From positions 1 through 64,000 of the forward strand of contig JAHDGJ010000007.1 of assembly GCA_020627705.1 (NCBI GenBank): a stretch of 64,000 nt of DNA, in the 5' to 3' direction. A program made the translations under genes and the position numbers. The DNA is from Saprospiraceae bacterium. Its GTDB lineage: Bacteria > Bacteroidota > Bacteroidia > Chitinophagales > Saprospiraceae. The notes under the pieces were generated by a model, which did not search any database, was not told where the DNA came from, and saw nothing but the letters and a program-made list of their open reading frames with translations. Each line of letters starts with the position of its first letter. Position 1 is the first letter of the stretch. Positions 9,819 to 19,732 of this stretch are shown piece by piece.

Positions 9819-10757
9819 TTACTTTTCTCCCATTGGGATATTTAGCATGGGATCCGGATCCCTGGCAAGATTTATTTTTACGGTTAAATCATGCGAGCCA
9901 TTATTGTACTGCTGAAACTCGTGAGAAGAGACATTGTACGAATAATACAGATTTAAATTTTTGATCGCAGTACCAATTAAAAACCCTAACCTGCTCTCGG
10001 CACCTACTTGATAGGTGAGCCCTGCATGCAGCTTATCTTCTAAAAATCCTGCTCTTAAATTTAAATCCACATGGGTAGGTACAAACATTAATTTCTTCAC
10101 AAAAATAGAAGGCTCTAAGGTTATGTCGCTTTCTTTCATATCGTAGGCATACGCCAAATGAATAATAACACCCAATTCTCTTCCATCACTTCCACCATTG
10201 TTTGAATCATCTAGTTTAGAACTAATTAAGGCTGGCAAAGTAATTCCATATTTGAATTCGTTATTGTATTCTCCATACAAACCAAAAGACACATCGAAGA
10301 ATCCGTTACCATCTAAACGATCAAGAATGATTTGATCGCTCAAGTCCGTCACTGAAGAAATATTATCCAAAGAATGTTGTATAAATTCTGTAGATAATCC
10401 AAATCCTAGTTTATTTACTTTAGAATCAATCGTATAGGAGAAAGACAATTGCCCTTTTGTAGTCTCTAAAGCTCCATTGCTATCGGATAACAACAAGGCT
10501 CCAAAACCTAATCTATTTCCTAATTCTCCGTTATAACTTAATGTTAATGTTTTGGGAGTACCCGGATAAGTAGACCATTTGTTTCTGTAATTAAAAATAA
10601 CCTGACTTTCGTCAAACCCTGTTGCTCCAGGATTCACCACCACAGGATACAAATATGCTTGCGTATACGTATATCTCTCATCAAAATAACGCTCTTGTGC
10701 ACTTAGACCGAGCACAAAACAAACACAAATAAATGTATATAGTATTTTATTCATCAT
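9819..10757 (-). CDS. PorP/SprF family type IX secretion system membrane protein
   Basis: 312 residues with a signal peptide ending near GLSAQ at about residue 20. The mature protein has the PorP/SprF signature: an early Y-x-x-N-P-G-A-T-G segment followed by YRNKWSTYPGTPKTLTLSY, then alternating beta strands typical of an outer-membrane barrel. Members of this family (TIGR03519) are usually encoded directly after a large adhesin with a gliding-motility type C-terminal domain and are needed to deliver or anchor it on the cell surface. That arrangement is present here: the upstream 1132-residue adhesin ends 12 bases before this start. The protein is probably the dedicated surface partner of that adhesin rather than the core T9SS PorP. 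Confidence 0.93.
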   Translation of the reverse strand: MMNKILYTFICVCFVLGLSAQERYFDERYTYTQAYLYPVVVNPGATGFDESQVIFNYRNKWSTYPGTPKTLTLSYNGELGNRLGFGALLLSDSNGALETTKGQLSFSYTIDSKVNKLGFGLSTEFIQHSLDNISSVTDLSDQIILDRLDGNGFFDVSFGLYGEYNNEFKYGITLPALISSKLDDSNNGGSDGRELGVIIHLAYAYDMKESDITLEPSIFVKKLMFVPTHVDLNLRAGFLEDKLHAGLTYQVGAESRLGFLIGTAIKNLNLYYSYNVSSHEFQQYNNGSHDLTVKINLARDPDPMLNIPMGEK

Positions 10758-10769
10758 CTTTCTTTCGAT

Positions 10770-13700
10770 TTAGAGATCTCTTAAAATGGTAACATAGCCT
10801 TTAAAAATTCGAATTTCATCATTATCAAAAGTGACTTCCATTACCCAGAAATATGTGCCTTCTCCAAGGACATCGCCATCATCGGATAACCCACCCCAAT
10901 TATTAGAATAATTTACAGCCTGATGTACCTCTCTACCCCATCTGTCATACACATTTAAAACATTTGGTCGGCTTGCAGCACAACAAATATCTAAGAAATC
11001 ATTTACCCCGTCTGCGTTGCCAGGAGTCATTATGTTTCCATAGGTCGTATAGCAAGGACCATCTAGCTCACAAGTTTCTGGACATGCTAATTGTATGTTT
11101 TGTATCATGGCCTCGCATCCATTGGCATCCGTAACAATGACAACGAAAGAACCACAGCATAGGTCAGAAATACTTTGAGTTGTTGCACCATTACTCCATG
11201 CAAAAGTATATGGCCCAACGCCCCCTTCAACTAAAACTTCTATCGCCCCATCACAAGTTGTTTCATCGGATACTTCAGTTATTGATACATCCAATGAGAT
11301 TTGTTCTGGTTCAGAAATTTCTACAACATCGGTTGCCGTGACACCAGCTTCATCCGTCACCATCAAAGTATACGTATCGGCACAAAGTCCATTTATTATT
11401 AATTCGTTGCCGACAACAGCTCCTGAAGAGTTTGTCCACTCTATTGAGGTAAGTGATCCATTTACACCTGTAACCGACGCCGAAACACTACCATCACACT
11501 CCCCGTTACAAGAAACGCCAAAACCATTAAAGGCTCCAGCTGAATCTACAGTGGTTACAATTTGTATTTCTCCAGATGTTTCTCCAACTGTTGTATCTCC
11601 AGAATCAGGATTTAAAGTACAGCCATTAGCATCTTCTATTGTTATATCATATGTGCCTTGAGGAAGGCCACAAATTAAATCACCATTTGGACCACCGTAT
11701 GTAACCGTTGCAGGCTCTGGAACAATGGTAATAGTATAAGGTGCTGCCCCTCCCATAAGTCCTAGATCAATACATCCATCACTCATACCTGGAGTTGCAT
11801 CGGTAACATCAATAGTAGCCGTTACAGCATCAAAGAATGGGATTGTATACATCACCACTACCGCGTTACCTGCGGCATCTGTCACAGTATCCGAATAATC
11901 CCCTGGTGCAATATTTTCATAACATACTACATTGTCCACAACAGGGAAATTGGACCCTGAAGTATATGGTGCACATCCACCAGTTATAGTAGCTTTCGCA
12001 GAGCCAGTCATATTAGCACAACTTCCTTGCTCTACAAGACTAGCAACCGTCGGGTCGCCAATTGGATCTATGGTAAATGTTTCTGAGGTCACCGAATTTC
12101 CTTGGTCATCCGATACAGTATACGTATAATCCCCTGGAGCTAATCCACTAAAGGTTACTTGATCTCCTGCTGCGTTAAAAGCTCCTCCTGTCGGAGTAAC
12201 GCTGTATGGCGTACATCCTCCAGCGATGGTCAAAGTAATGCTAGCATTACAACCTTGTACTACTTCAGAATTAGAGATCGACAAAGGATCTATTTCGGCC
12301 ACAACATTTGCCGTTTGTGAAGCAGAGCAATTATTGGAGTCTGTTACTGTAACTGTTGTTGCTCCTGGTGTTGTTACACTAATTGGACTTGCAGGATTTA
12401 TTGTATACGGTCCTGTACCTCCTTGAACGTTTGACACGGTAATAGAACCATTTCCATCACATCCAATATTTTGAACATCCAAGGTAAAGGTAATCTCATC
12501 TGGGTTTACCAATGAGACACAATCTTCACATGTATCTCCGTTAGAATTTGTAACAGTAACACAATAGTTACCTGCTAAACCCGCTGGAATATTACATCCA
12601 CTTGGATTATTAAAAGGATCATCATTAAAGGTCCAAACACAACTTACTGCATCTGAAGTTATTTGTATTGAACCCAAATCTCCAGCACAAGAAGGTTGTG
12701 TTGTATTGAAAACAACTTCACAATCGGGACACGCTAAAGTCAATGACCCATTCATGGTATTTGCAGGAACAATTGGTTGGTCGTTTTCGTCACCAAACTC
12801 AATATTGACTGTGTTGGAGTTTACAAAATTGAAGGGTGAAACATCTTCACAATCTCCTGTAAAATCAAAACAAACTTCAAACAGCACTGCTCCATTAGCC
12901 AAAGAACTGGTCGCTCCTTGCGGGTGGAACCAGTTTGTAGTCAAGAATCCTTGACCATCTATATTAAACAATGGATCTGCTAAAAGTGCAGGATTTACAT
13001 TTTGAACCATTGTGTACGTTAACAAGGAATTATCCCAATCCATATTAAATTGAAAACTCCCAACATCAGTAAAATTATTTACAAAGACGGGCATACAAAA
13101 GGCATCGCCATTTGCAATCATCGTATCGACTGCGAAAAGCAAAAGATCGTCTGATGGTTGATCCGGGACGCATATTTCTACAGAACCACAATCCGTGAAA
13201 AATGGTTGCGCCTGCCCCATTGAGTTTCCAAATTCGACATCGTCGAAAACCACATCCGCAAATGTGCCATTTGCACCTACTGCATCAAAACAAATTTCGA
13301 ATAGTACTTTCCCATCAGCAAGATTTACAGGATTGGATCCAGTACCATCAAACCATGCTAGAGTAACTGTACCACTGGCTGCATTGGTCGTACCAAAGTT
13401 TGAAGCTCCAAAACCTGTCACATCAGCACAGTAATTTTGCGTTCCAGTAAAACTTAATAATGTAGGGTCCCAAGAAATGTCAAGAATATTAAAAGATTGA
13501 ATGTCATTGAAGTTACTAACCGAAACTTCTACACAAACACTTTCTCCACTTGCAACCAATTCGTCCGATCCAATGGCTCCTACACCATTGGTGTCTCCAC
13601 CTCCACAATTTGGATTACCATTGTTTGGACCACAATCGACCATCATATTACAATCAATTTCGAGATTGAAACCTGAAGAAACAACCCCTATGGTTGTGGT

Positions 13701-14168
13701 TACATTATTCCCTTCGTCTACATAAGCCTCGGAAGGCAATATATCATCTGTTAATGTAATTGATGTCGAAGTACAGGGCTGTCCAACGGCATCAAAAATC
13801 AAAGTGAAAATTCTAGTACCATCAGGTGCAGTATAGTTACTTCCATCAATGGCAAACCAAGAAAATGTAGCTTCTCCTTCATCAACTCCTAGAGCAGAAG
13901 GGTTACCGATTGTTGAATTATCGACAAAATTGATTGGCGGATTTCCAACAAAATTAGTAACCGAGTTATACTTTAAAACTGTAGAGTCCCAGCTCATGGT
14001 AAACTGAGCACCAATTAAAGAAGTCCAATCATTAACTGATACATCTACAGAAACTTGCCCATTGGGCATTGCTACTGGATTTCCTGTGAATATTACCTCA
14101 AGTTGTGCAAAAGAAATGTTGCATATTAAGGTAAACGCTGCGGTCAGCGATAGAATTACTTTGCGCAT
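10770..14168 (-). CDS. T9SS type B adhesin with three cohesin-like modules and SprB-like repeats
   Basis: 1132 residues with a signal peptide of about 21 residues (ends ISFAQ). Three successive modules at about 25-165, 200-335 and 340-478 share the cohesin-type pattern: a hydrophobic V-x-V strand, then F-x-x-x-x-W-D-x-x-L-L/K-x-Y/F. About 480-1040 holds Cys-containing Ig/SprB-like repeats with GGxxPYT motifs and T-V-T-D-x-x-x-C segments. The last 90 residues (TPGNADGVNDFL, YDRWGREV, GTYFWVMEV) form a gliding-motility-associated C-terminal domain, the type B T9SS signal. It sits immediately upstream of a PorP/SprF gene, the expected partner. Cohesin-like folds may bind dockerins, and the next gene upstream encodes a dockerin-like segment; an interaction is inference. 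Likely a surface adhesin or scaffold. Confidence 0.9.
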   Translation of the reverse strand: MRKVILSLTAAFTLICNISFAQLEVIFTGNPVAMPNGQVSVDVSVNDWTSLIGAQFTMSWDSTVLKYNSVTNFVGNPPINFVDNSTIGNPSALGVDEGEATFSWFAIDGSNYTAPDGTRIFTLIFDAVGQPCTSTSITLTDDILPSEAYVDEGNNVTTTIGVVSSGFNLEIDCNMMVDCGPNNGNPNCGGGDTNGVGAIGSDELVASGESVCVEVSVSNFNDIQSFNILDISWDPTLLSFTGTQNYCADVTGFGASNFGTTNAASGTVTLAWFDGTGSNPVNLADGKVLFEICFDAVGANGTFADVVFDDVEFGNSMGQAQPFFTDCGSVEICVPDQPSDDLLLFAVDTMIANGDAFCMPVFVNNFTDVGSFQFNMDWDNSLLTYTMVQNVNPALLADPLFNIDGQGFLTTNWFHPQGATSSLANGAVLFEVCFDFTGDCEDVSPFNFVNSNTVNIEFGDENDQPIVPANTMNGSLTLACPDCEVVFNTTQPSCAGDLGSIQITSDAVSCVWTFNDDPFNNPSGCNIPAGLAGNYCVTVTNSNGDTCEDCVSLVNPDEITFTLDVQNIGCDGNGSITVSNVQGGTGPYTINPASPISVTTPGATTVTVTDSNNCSASQTANVVAEIDPLSISNSEVVQGCNASITLTIAGGCTPYSVTPTGGAFNAAGDQVTFSGLAPGDYTYTVSDDQGNSVTSETFTIDPIGDPTVASLVEQGSCANMTGSAKATITGGCAPYTSGSNFPVVDNVVCYENIAPGDYSDTVTDAAGNAVVVMYTIPFFDAVTATIDVTDATPGMSDGCIDLGLMGGAAPYTITIVPEPATVTYGGPNGDLICGLPQGTYDITIEDANGCTLNPDSGDTTVGETSGEIQIVTTVDSAGAFNGFGVSCNGECDGSVSASVTGVNGSLTSIEWTNSSGAVVGNELIINGLCADTYTLMVTDEAGVTATDVVEISEPEQISLDVSITEVSDETTCDGAIEVLVEGGVGPYTFAWSNGATTQSISDLCCGSFVVIVTDANGCEAMIQNIQLACPETCELDGPCYTTYGNIMTPGNADGVNDFLDICCAASRPNVLNVYDRWGREVHQAVNYSNNWGGLSDDGDVLGEGTYFWVMEVTFDNDEIRIFKGYVTILRDL

Positions 14169-14205
14169 ATATTAACTATGTTTGGGATATTTAAAATACC
14201 TAATT

Positions 14206-14213
14206 CAAAATTA
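14206..14213 (-). promoter_or_regulatory. Candidate -7 promoter element for the cohesin-like adhesin/porP operon
   Basis: The minus strand reads TAATTTTG, a full match to the Bacteroidota TAnnTTTG -7 consensus, 38 bases before the adhesin ATG. A TTTG lies 22 bases further upstream, slightly beyond the usual 19-21 spacing, so the -33 half is uncertain. Confidence 0.4.
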
Positions 14214-14333
14214 CAACTCTTTGGTGTGATTAACTCAAAAGACGCTTGAGTATTCTTTAATCGCTCCAAAGCATACAACATTAAAACTCCTATTGAAACC
14301 GAAATGCTGCGGCAAAATTAAATCAAAGCATCA

Positions 14334-14366
14334 TAAAAAGTGCCTTCACCCGAAGGCAAAGGCACT
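14334..14366 (-). terminator. Rho-independent terminator after the dockerin-containing cargo gene
   Basis: On the minus strand AGTGCCTT pairs with AAGGCACT across a 12-base loop and is followed by five T. An alternative inner pairing GCCTT/AAGGC is also possible. It lies 30 bases past the stop of the 1481-residue gene and separates it from the adhesin/porP operon. Confidence 0.8.
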
Positions 14367-14395
14367 CATGATTTTATCTCAGCGATAAATACTTA

Positions 14396-17300
14396 CTACA
14401 AAGAGATCATTTTCTTAGTAGCAGTATGACTTCCAGTATCAATTCTGTAATAGATAACACCTTTGGCATTTAGCTCACTTGGCGTAATTTCTACAGTATT
14501 CATACCTGTATTGTACTCTTTTGTCCACTCATTAATCACTTTTCCAGTGATGTCAAAGAAAGACAAAGTAACTGAAGCTCTCTCTGGGAGATTAAAGCTG
14601 ATAGAAGTGTTGTCAGAGAAAGGGTTTGGAGTATTTTGATATACTTCAAATGGGTTTTCTGCATCATTACTTCCATTTCTTAAGTTGATTTCCATCACCT
14701 CAAGGTCTTTATTATATGCTTCAGTATTGGTTATGTCTGAGCTTATGGTTAGTAAGCTCGCATTGTAAGTGTTATTCGTTTTTGCTCTTAGAACAAGTGT
14801 GAAAAGAACTTCGTCTTTTGAAATACTTAGGGCATCCGTTGTATTCCAACTAAACGCGAGTTTATTTTTCACTGCAGTGTTAAAGTTTGCTGTAGTTACT
14901 GCTAAAGCACCAGCTTCAACTGATTCTAATTCTTTGTTGGCGATTTCGAAGGTAGTTTGCATACCAAGGATATCCTCAAAGTTATCAGCAGTAATCTGTA
15001 TCGTTTCAACATTGTCCTCAGTTTGGCTTAAAGCAACCAATTGAAGTTTTGTTGAAGATCTGTTTTCAGTAACTTGACTGTCAAAATTAGCTGCAGCCGT
15101 ATTATTCACATCACCGATCTTAACAGCGATGAAATCATTTGACATCATGCTAGAATTAACATTATCTAGGTGAATCACCTCAACAAATGGCCAAGGATCA
15201 TTAAGATCTGCAAAACTTTGCGTTGCATCAACAAACCTCCAGCTATCATTGCTAGGTAACTCTAAGTAGATTCCTAAGATTAGTTTTCTCAATTCTACCA
15301 AGTCAATAGCTGAAATGTTTCCACTATTGTTAACATCAGCAGCCATTACTTTATATGCAGAGTTTAATTTCTGAATATTTAAGATGTGCTTTTGCATGAT
15401 TACAAGGTCAAGAGTAGATACTCCATTCATGTAGTCAACATCTTTAGAAGCGCTGATTTCGTAATCTGAATTCATTTGGATAGGATCAAACATATATGAT
15501 CCATAGTTTGTCATATCGAAAGCAAATGTTTCGTCACTCATTTGATGTAACATTACCTCTGCATCTTCTATCTTTTCGTTCATTTCTGTATAAACATCAC
15601 CTGCAATTCTTGGGTTAGTACCACAAGCATTCAAGTTGTCTTGAATATCAATCTCTACAGTACAGAAGTCACTATTTCCTGCATCATCTGTGAAGTATAC
15701 TTGTAAAGTTTGTACTCCTAAGTGACTACAATCAAATGTGATTGAAGTTTGACCATTACCAAAAGTAGCCGTGATATCAGTATCACAATTATCCGTTGTA
15801 CCTAAATCAAAGTCACTTGCCCAAATATCAATCTCACCTGTACTTTCCATTAGAACCGTAGTAATACTACCGATACAGTATGGAGTAGGAGCGATTTTAT
15901 CTTCTACAAATACATTTTGAGTAGTTGTACCCGTATTTCCACATGCATCTTCTACTGTCCATGTTACCACATAAGTACCTTCATTCCAGATACCTTCTAC
16001 TGAATTGTTGGTAGATGGTCCTCCTGTCGCAGTAAATCCTGGGTAAGGAGAAATTGAATAAGAGTATGTTAAGTCACCACAATTATCGTTTCCATTTACA
16101 GAAACACCTCCCATCATTCTACATCCGTTTGGTGCAGCTTGCTTATTTAGAATATCAATCGTTTGATCTTCTGCAATTGGATTTGGTGCAGTGGTATCAT
16201 TGATTTTGATAACTTGAACATGCTGCCAGATACCTGGACCTTGAGGCGTTGCAGTATTATACTGACACCAGTCAATCACTGTCCAAGTTCTTAATATTTT
16301 AAAGCATGAATTGTCAACAAATGGGAATACTTGATCAGTATAAGTATGAGCTAGTAAGCTACAGTTACCTCCATTGTACACAGGATTACCCGTCGTACTT
16401 GGATCTGTGCTTGATGCCATACATCCGTTGTTGTCAGTAATATCGTCTGGCCAGTTAATACCAGTATTACCGTTAAATATTGTTGTATTTCTTACCTCAA
16501 TAGTTACGTTACAAGTTCTTACAATAGTACCTGTAGCTGATCCTAATCGTACTCTCCAAGTTCTGTCTACTTTATAGTCTCCACAGTCTTCAACATCATA
16601 AGGATCACTATCATCATCCATAGTAACTACATAATCGTTTACACAGATACTTCCTGTAAACGTAGGTGCTGTAGTTGCCAAAGGACCTGTACCACAAGGT
16701 AAGTTTTGAACCACTGTAGTTGGAGGACAAACAAAAGTTGGCTGAGTAATATCTTGAACGATTGCTTCCACGTTACATACATTCCAGTTTCCACTTTCAT
16801 CTATTACGATAAGCTCAACATTTACTGCAGAACCTATATCAGAACAACAGAATTTTTCAGAAGTATAGTATGTGTTTCCACCATAAGTTGTGCTCAATGG
16901 AGTAAGATCAGCTGTATTGTTACAAGCTCCATCTACTCTTCTCACACCGAAAGTAACATCACTACAGAAGTCAAACGAACCGTCATCAAAAGATTCTGCG
17001 TTTGCTACAGCCCAACCATTCGGTCCAACTGTTACTACAGTGTGTTGATCACAAACAGGATTTGGAGGTGTATTATCAAACATGAATACCTCTACAGTTA
17101 TCTCGTTTACTTCACCACATTCAGTTGTTATTACATATTTCACCCAATTACATCCGTATTGTAAATTACATACTTCAGCTTTTTGGTTCTTAGTATATGT
17201 ACCACCCACTTTTGTGAATATTCCTGGGAAAGAATCAGGGCAATCCGCTGAATTTATTGATCCATCATTGTTGGTATCTCCTGGATTTTGTCCAGAATCA

Positions 17301-18841
17301 AGATAGTATACTTCATATGTCCAGTCAGTACCAGAACAAATGCCGCCAACAATCAAACCTGAACCAGTTGCATTAGCAATTTGACCATGATTAGCGCTTA
17401 CATCAGGAAGTGTAAAACATCCTGTACAAGTATAAGGCTCTGTATCATCATCATAATTTCCAAACTCAGTGGTTACATTTAATGGGTCCTGCTCTACCTT
17501 GATGATTTGGTTGTGTTTTACTATTTCACCAGTACACCAATCAAGAACAGTCCATTCTCTTATTATTTTATATTCTGCTCCACATAAATCCAACTCAATA
17601 TCAGTATACGTAGCATTTAGCTCACAGTACGATAGATTTGGAAAAATTGGGAACGAACCTAAGGTAATTTCTGGAACTCCATCTAAAGGAACATCGTCAG
17701 AATCTAACCTTCCATCCCAATCACTTAAAGAACCAGGAACTCCTGTATTACTACAGTTTAGGTTTACATCAGCTGGAAAATCAACGTTTAAGTCGCCTGC
17801 TGCATCGTAAAGATTAATTCTTGCATAAACGATATCATAGCAACATTGAGGAGAAGTGTTTCCACTCGCATCAACTGCAACATAGCAAATCGTTCTTCTT
17901 GCACTAATACCTGTGCATGTTTGATTTACTGCACTTGGCATAGCATCCATACATACTTGGTCAGTCGTCCAAAGTACAATATCATACTCTGTATTTTCAT
18001 CCAACAATGCATTCATCGTTACTGATGAACCACCAGCAATATTGTAACCAAAAGCTAATAGGTTACTTGTATTACATGGATTTGCATTATCATATCCACC
18101 ATTGGGATAAAGTGCCATAACATAGCTACATGATAGACCTGGAGAAAAGTAATAGTTACCTGCCTCACCATCACCAATTGTAACATTTACTACTTTATGG
18201 ACAACTCCTACATCACCAATCAAATCAGTTACTGCTGTACAACTTGGATTCGCAGCATCTAAAGTAGTTCCTGCCCAAGGCAAGCCTAGAGTTGATGCAT
18301 AAGACATGTTGCAATTCATTGGAGCATTGCAATCAATATCAGCAAGATTGTCAGAAATCTTAGTTACTATAGCATTCTCGCAATTATCAACTAAGAAATT
18401 ATTAGCCATAAAGGTTTCAGTATACGGGTCTATGTCATCATAACATAATACCACAACATCATCAGGGCAATTCCAAGATGGTGCTAACTTGTCCTCAACA
18501 GTAATGGTTCCCCAACAAGAGTTTCCATTTCCATCGCTAATAGAAGCTGATAAAGTTTGACCAATATTTGCAGCTGTTACCACAGGATTGCCAAGAGCAT
18601 CCATTACTGGATTTCCTTGAGCATCTTCTAGTGTAACAGTATAAACACAACCAACTGTTGGTGTGCCCTCAAATACCATGTCTACAGTAATCTCAACTGA
18701 ACAATCATTGTCCAACGATACCTGAACCGCACCATTACAAGCCAAATCACATTGACCGATACTGCTGAAAGACATCAGAAGGAACACAATAAAGGCAATC
18801 GCTGAATTTACCTTTCCTAATTTGTTATTCTCCGTTTTCAT
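14396..18841 (-). CDS. Very large T9SS type A cargo with dockerin-like and cohesin-like modules
   Basis: 1481 residues. After a signal peptide (ends SSIGQ) the N-terminal module runs to CWGTITVEDK and is homologous to a module in the protein at the left window edge. Several Cys-rich Ig-like/HYR-like units follow up to about residue 1115, with recurrent D-x-x-x-P-x-C-x-x-H/T segments and CGN-type turns. A dockerin-type I-like pair lies at about 1138-1188: a STLDLVIMQKHILNI helix, then ADVNNSGNISAIDLVELRKLIL, with Ca-loop Asp/Asn residues. At about 1268-1375 is a cohesin-like beta module. The final 80 residues (YQNTPNPFSDNTSISF) are a type A T9SS sorting domain. Secreted and probably surface-attached; no catalytic motif seen. 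A NarL-type regulator gene lies directly upstream. Confidence 0.9.
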   Translation of the reverse strand: MKTENNKLGKVNSAIAFIVFLLMSFSSIGQCDLACNGAVQVSLDNDCSVEITVDMVFEGTPTVGCVYTVTLEDAQGNPVMDALGNPVVTAANIGQTLSASISDGNGNSCWGTITVEDKLAPSWNCPDDVVVLCYDDIDPYTETFMANNFLVDNCENAIVTKISDNLADIDCNAPMNCNMSYASTLGLPWAGTTLDAANPSCTAVTDLIGDVGVVHKVVNVTIGDGEAGNYYFSPGLSCSYVMALYPNGGYDNANPCNTSNLLAFGYNIAGGSSVTMNALLDENTEYDIVLWTTDQVCMDAMPSAVNQTCTGISARRTICYVAVDASGNTSPQCCYDIVYARINLYDAAGDLNVDFPADVNLNCSNTGVPGSLSDWDGRLDSDDVPLDGVPEITLGSFPIFPNLSYCELNATYTDIELDLCGAEYKIIREWTVLDWCTGEIVKHNQIIKVEQDPLNVTTEFGNYDDDTEPYTCTGCFTLPDVSANHGQIANATGSGLIVGGICSGTDWTYEVYYLDSGQNPGDTNNDGSINSADCPDSFPGIFTKVGGTYTKNQKAEVCNLQYGCNWVKYVITTECGEVNEITVEVFMFDNTPPNPVCDQHTVVTVGPNGWAVANAESFDDGSFDFCSDVTFGVRRVDGACNNTADLTPLSTTYGGNTYYTSEKFCCSDIGSAVNVELIVIDESGNWNVCNVEAIVQDITQPTFVCPPTTVVQNLPCGTGPLATTAPTFTGSICVNDYVVTMDDDSDPYDVEDCGDYKVDRTWRVRLGSATGTIVRTCNVTIEVRNTTIFNGNTGINWPDDITDNNGCMASSTDPSTTGNPVYNGGNCSLLAHTYTDQVFPFVDNSCFKILRTWTVIDWCQYNTATPQGPGIWQHVQVIKINDTTAPNPIAEDQTIDILNKQAAPNGCRMMGGVSVNGNDNCGDLTYSYSISPYPGFTATGGPSTNNSVEGIWNEGTYVVTWTVEDACGNTGTTTQNVFVEDKIAPTPYCIGSITTVLMESTGEIDIWASDFDLGTTDNCDTDITATFGNGQTSITFDCSHLGVQTLQVYFTDDAGNSDFCTVEIDIQDNLNACGTNPRIAGDVYTEMNEKIEDAEVMLHQMSDETFAFDMTNYGSYMFDPIQMNSDYEISASKDVDYMNGVSTLDLVIMQKHILNIQKLNSAYKVMAADVNNSGNISAIDLVELRKLILGIYLELPSNDSWRFVDATQSFADLNDPWPFVEVIHLDNVNSSMMSNDFIAVKIGDVNNTAAANFDSQVTENRSSTKLQLVALSQTEDNVETIQITADNFEDILGMQTTFEIANKELESVEAGALAVTTANFNTAVKNKLAFSWNTTDALSISKDEVLFTLVLRAKTNNTYNASLLTISSDITNTEAYNKDLEVMEINLRNGSNDAENPFEVYQNTPNPFSDNTSISFNLPERASVTLSFFDITGKVINEWTKEYNTGMNTVEITPSELNAKGVIYYRIDTGSHTATKKMISL

Positions 18842-18979
18842 GAGATAAAATCGATTTAGTTTAAAAATTTAAATCGTTCAGAGTCGGAGAGAAAACTTAC
18901 TTGTTAATTAATAGATCAGGGGGAAAATTGATCTTTTTAAAATAGTTCTTTGTCTATTTCCGTTCTAGTATGACAAAAA

Positions 18980-19651
18980 CTAGACCAATTGATGTTCCAT
19001 GGCAAATTTTATTAGGTTTATGGTGTTTCGAACCCCAAGTTTCCTCATAATATTTTTTCTATGAACGCCAACTGTTTGATCAGAAATATATAGCTCTTTA
19101 GCTATTTCTTTGTTATTCTTTGCTTGTGTTATCAACTCTAGAACCTCGTGCTCACGAGTTGTTAATTTTTGTTTGATCAAAAATCGATCTTCATATGAAG
19201 ATGACTTACGATCTAATTTTATTCCACCGAAATTATTCGCTGGAGTTATTCTAAGTCCTTGACCCAAAAATGTATTTCCTTCCAATATTTCTTCTAGACC
19301 TTTGAAAAAATCATCAAAATCATTGCTCTTTGAAATATATCCATCTGCACCACTTTGGAATGCTTGCTTTACAAATTTGGTTTGACTGTAATTACTCAAT
19401 ACGCAAATATTGAGGTCTTTATGTTTTGCCCGTATCTCTGGTATTAACTCCAATCCATCTACATCAGGTAAATTCAATTCGAGGATAACAATATCAACGG
19501 TATGTATTTCTAGTAATTCTTTTAGGGAAGAAGCGTCTTGTGCTACGGCTACAATCTCTACTTTAAGGTTAGAGTAATTCGACAATACTGATCTAAGACC
19601 AGTTATGAACATTTTTTGGTTATCTGCAATTATAGCACGTATCATTTCCAT
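18980..19651 (-). CDS. NarL/FixJ-family response regulator with Glu at the phosphorylation site
   Basis: 223 residues: a receiver domain (about 3-120) and a C-terminal LuxR-type helix-turn-helix (about 155-220; LTTREHEVLELITQAKNNKEIA, then TVGVHRKNIMRKL). In NarL relatives the phosphoacceptor Asp lies in an LLDLxxP motif; here the position is Glu58 (ILELNLP, codon GAA). The acidic pocket reads ADN (D10, N11) instead of DD. The switch Ser in VLSNY and the Lys in YISKS are retained. It may therefore be phosphorylation-independent, possibly mimicking the active state; this is inference. No histidine kinase is adjacent. It lies upstream of, and co-oriented with, the 1481-residue cargo gene (138-base gap). 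Start could be residue 1 or Met3. Confidence 0.92.
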   Translation of the reverse strand: MEMIRAIIADNQKMFITGLRSVLSNYSNLKVEIVAVAQDASSLKELLEIHTVDIVILELNLPDVDGLELIPEIRAKHKDLNICVLSNYSQTKFVKQAFQSGADGYISKSNDFDDFFKGLEEILEGNTFLGQGLRITPANNFGGIKLDRKSSSYEDRFLIKQKLTTREHEVLELITQAKNNKEIAKELYISDQTVGVHRKNIMRKLGVRNTINLIKFAMEHQLV

Positions 19652-19732
19652 ACAATTCTCAAGCTAAACACTAGTTTATAAAATTGTATATCAGTTTGGT
19701 ATCGAGAGAAATGCAAAATAGATGCCAAAAAC

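Noticed and set aside
16706-17164. Plus-strand open frame of 152 residues inside the dockerin-containing cargo gene
   Set aside because: It is antisense to a strongly supported gene, has atypical composition (Cys, Ile, Ser, Tyr-rich) and no recognisable domain.
18960-18985. CTAGT/ACTAG hairpin at the end of the response regulator gene as terminator
   Set aside because: Five-pair stem overlapping the stop codon region with no T-run downstream on the minus strand.
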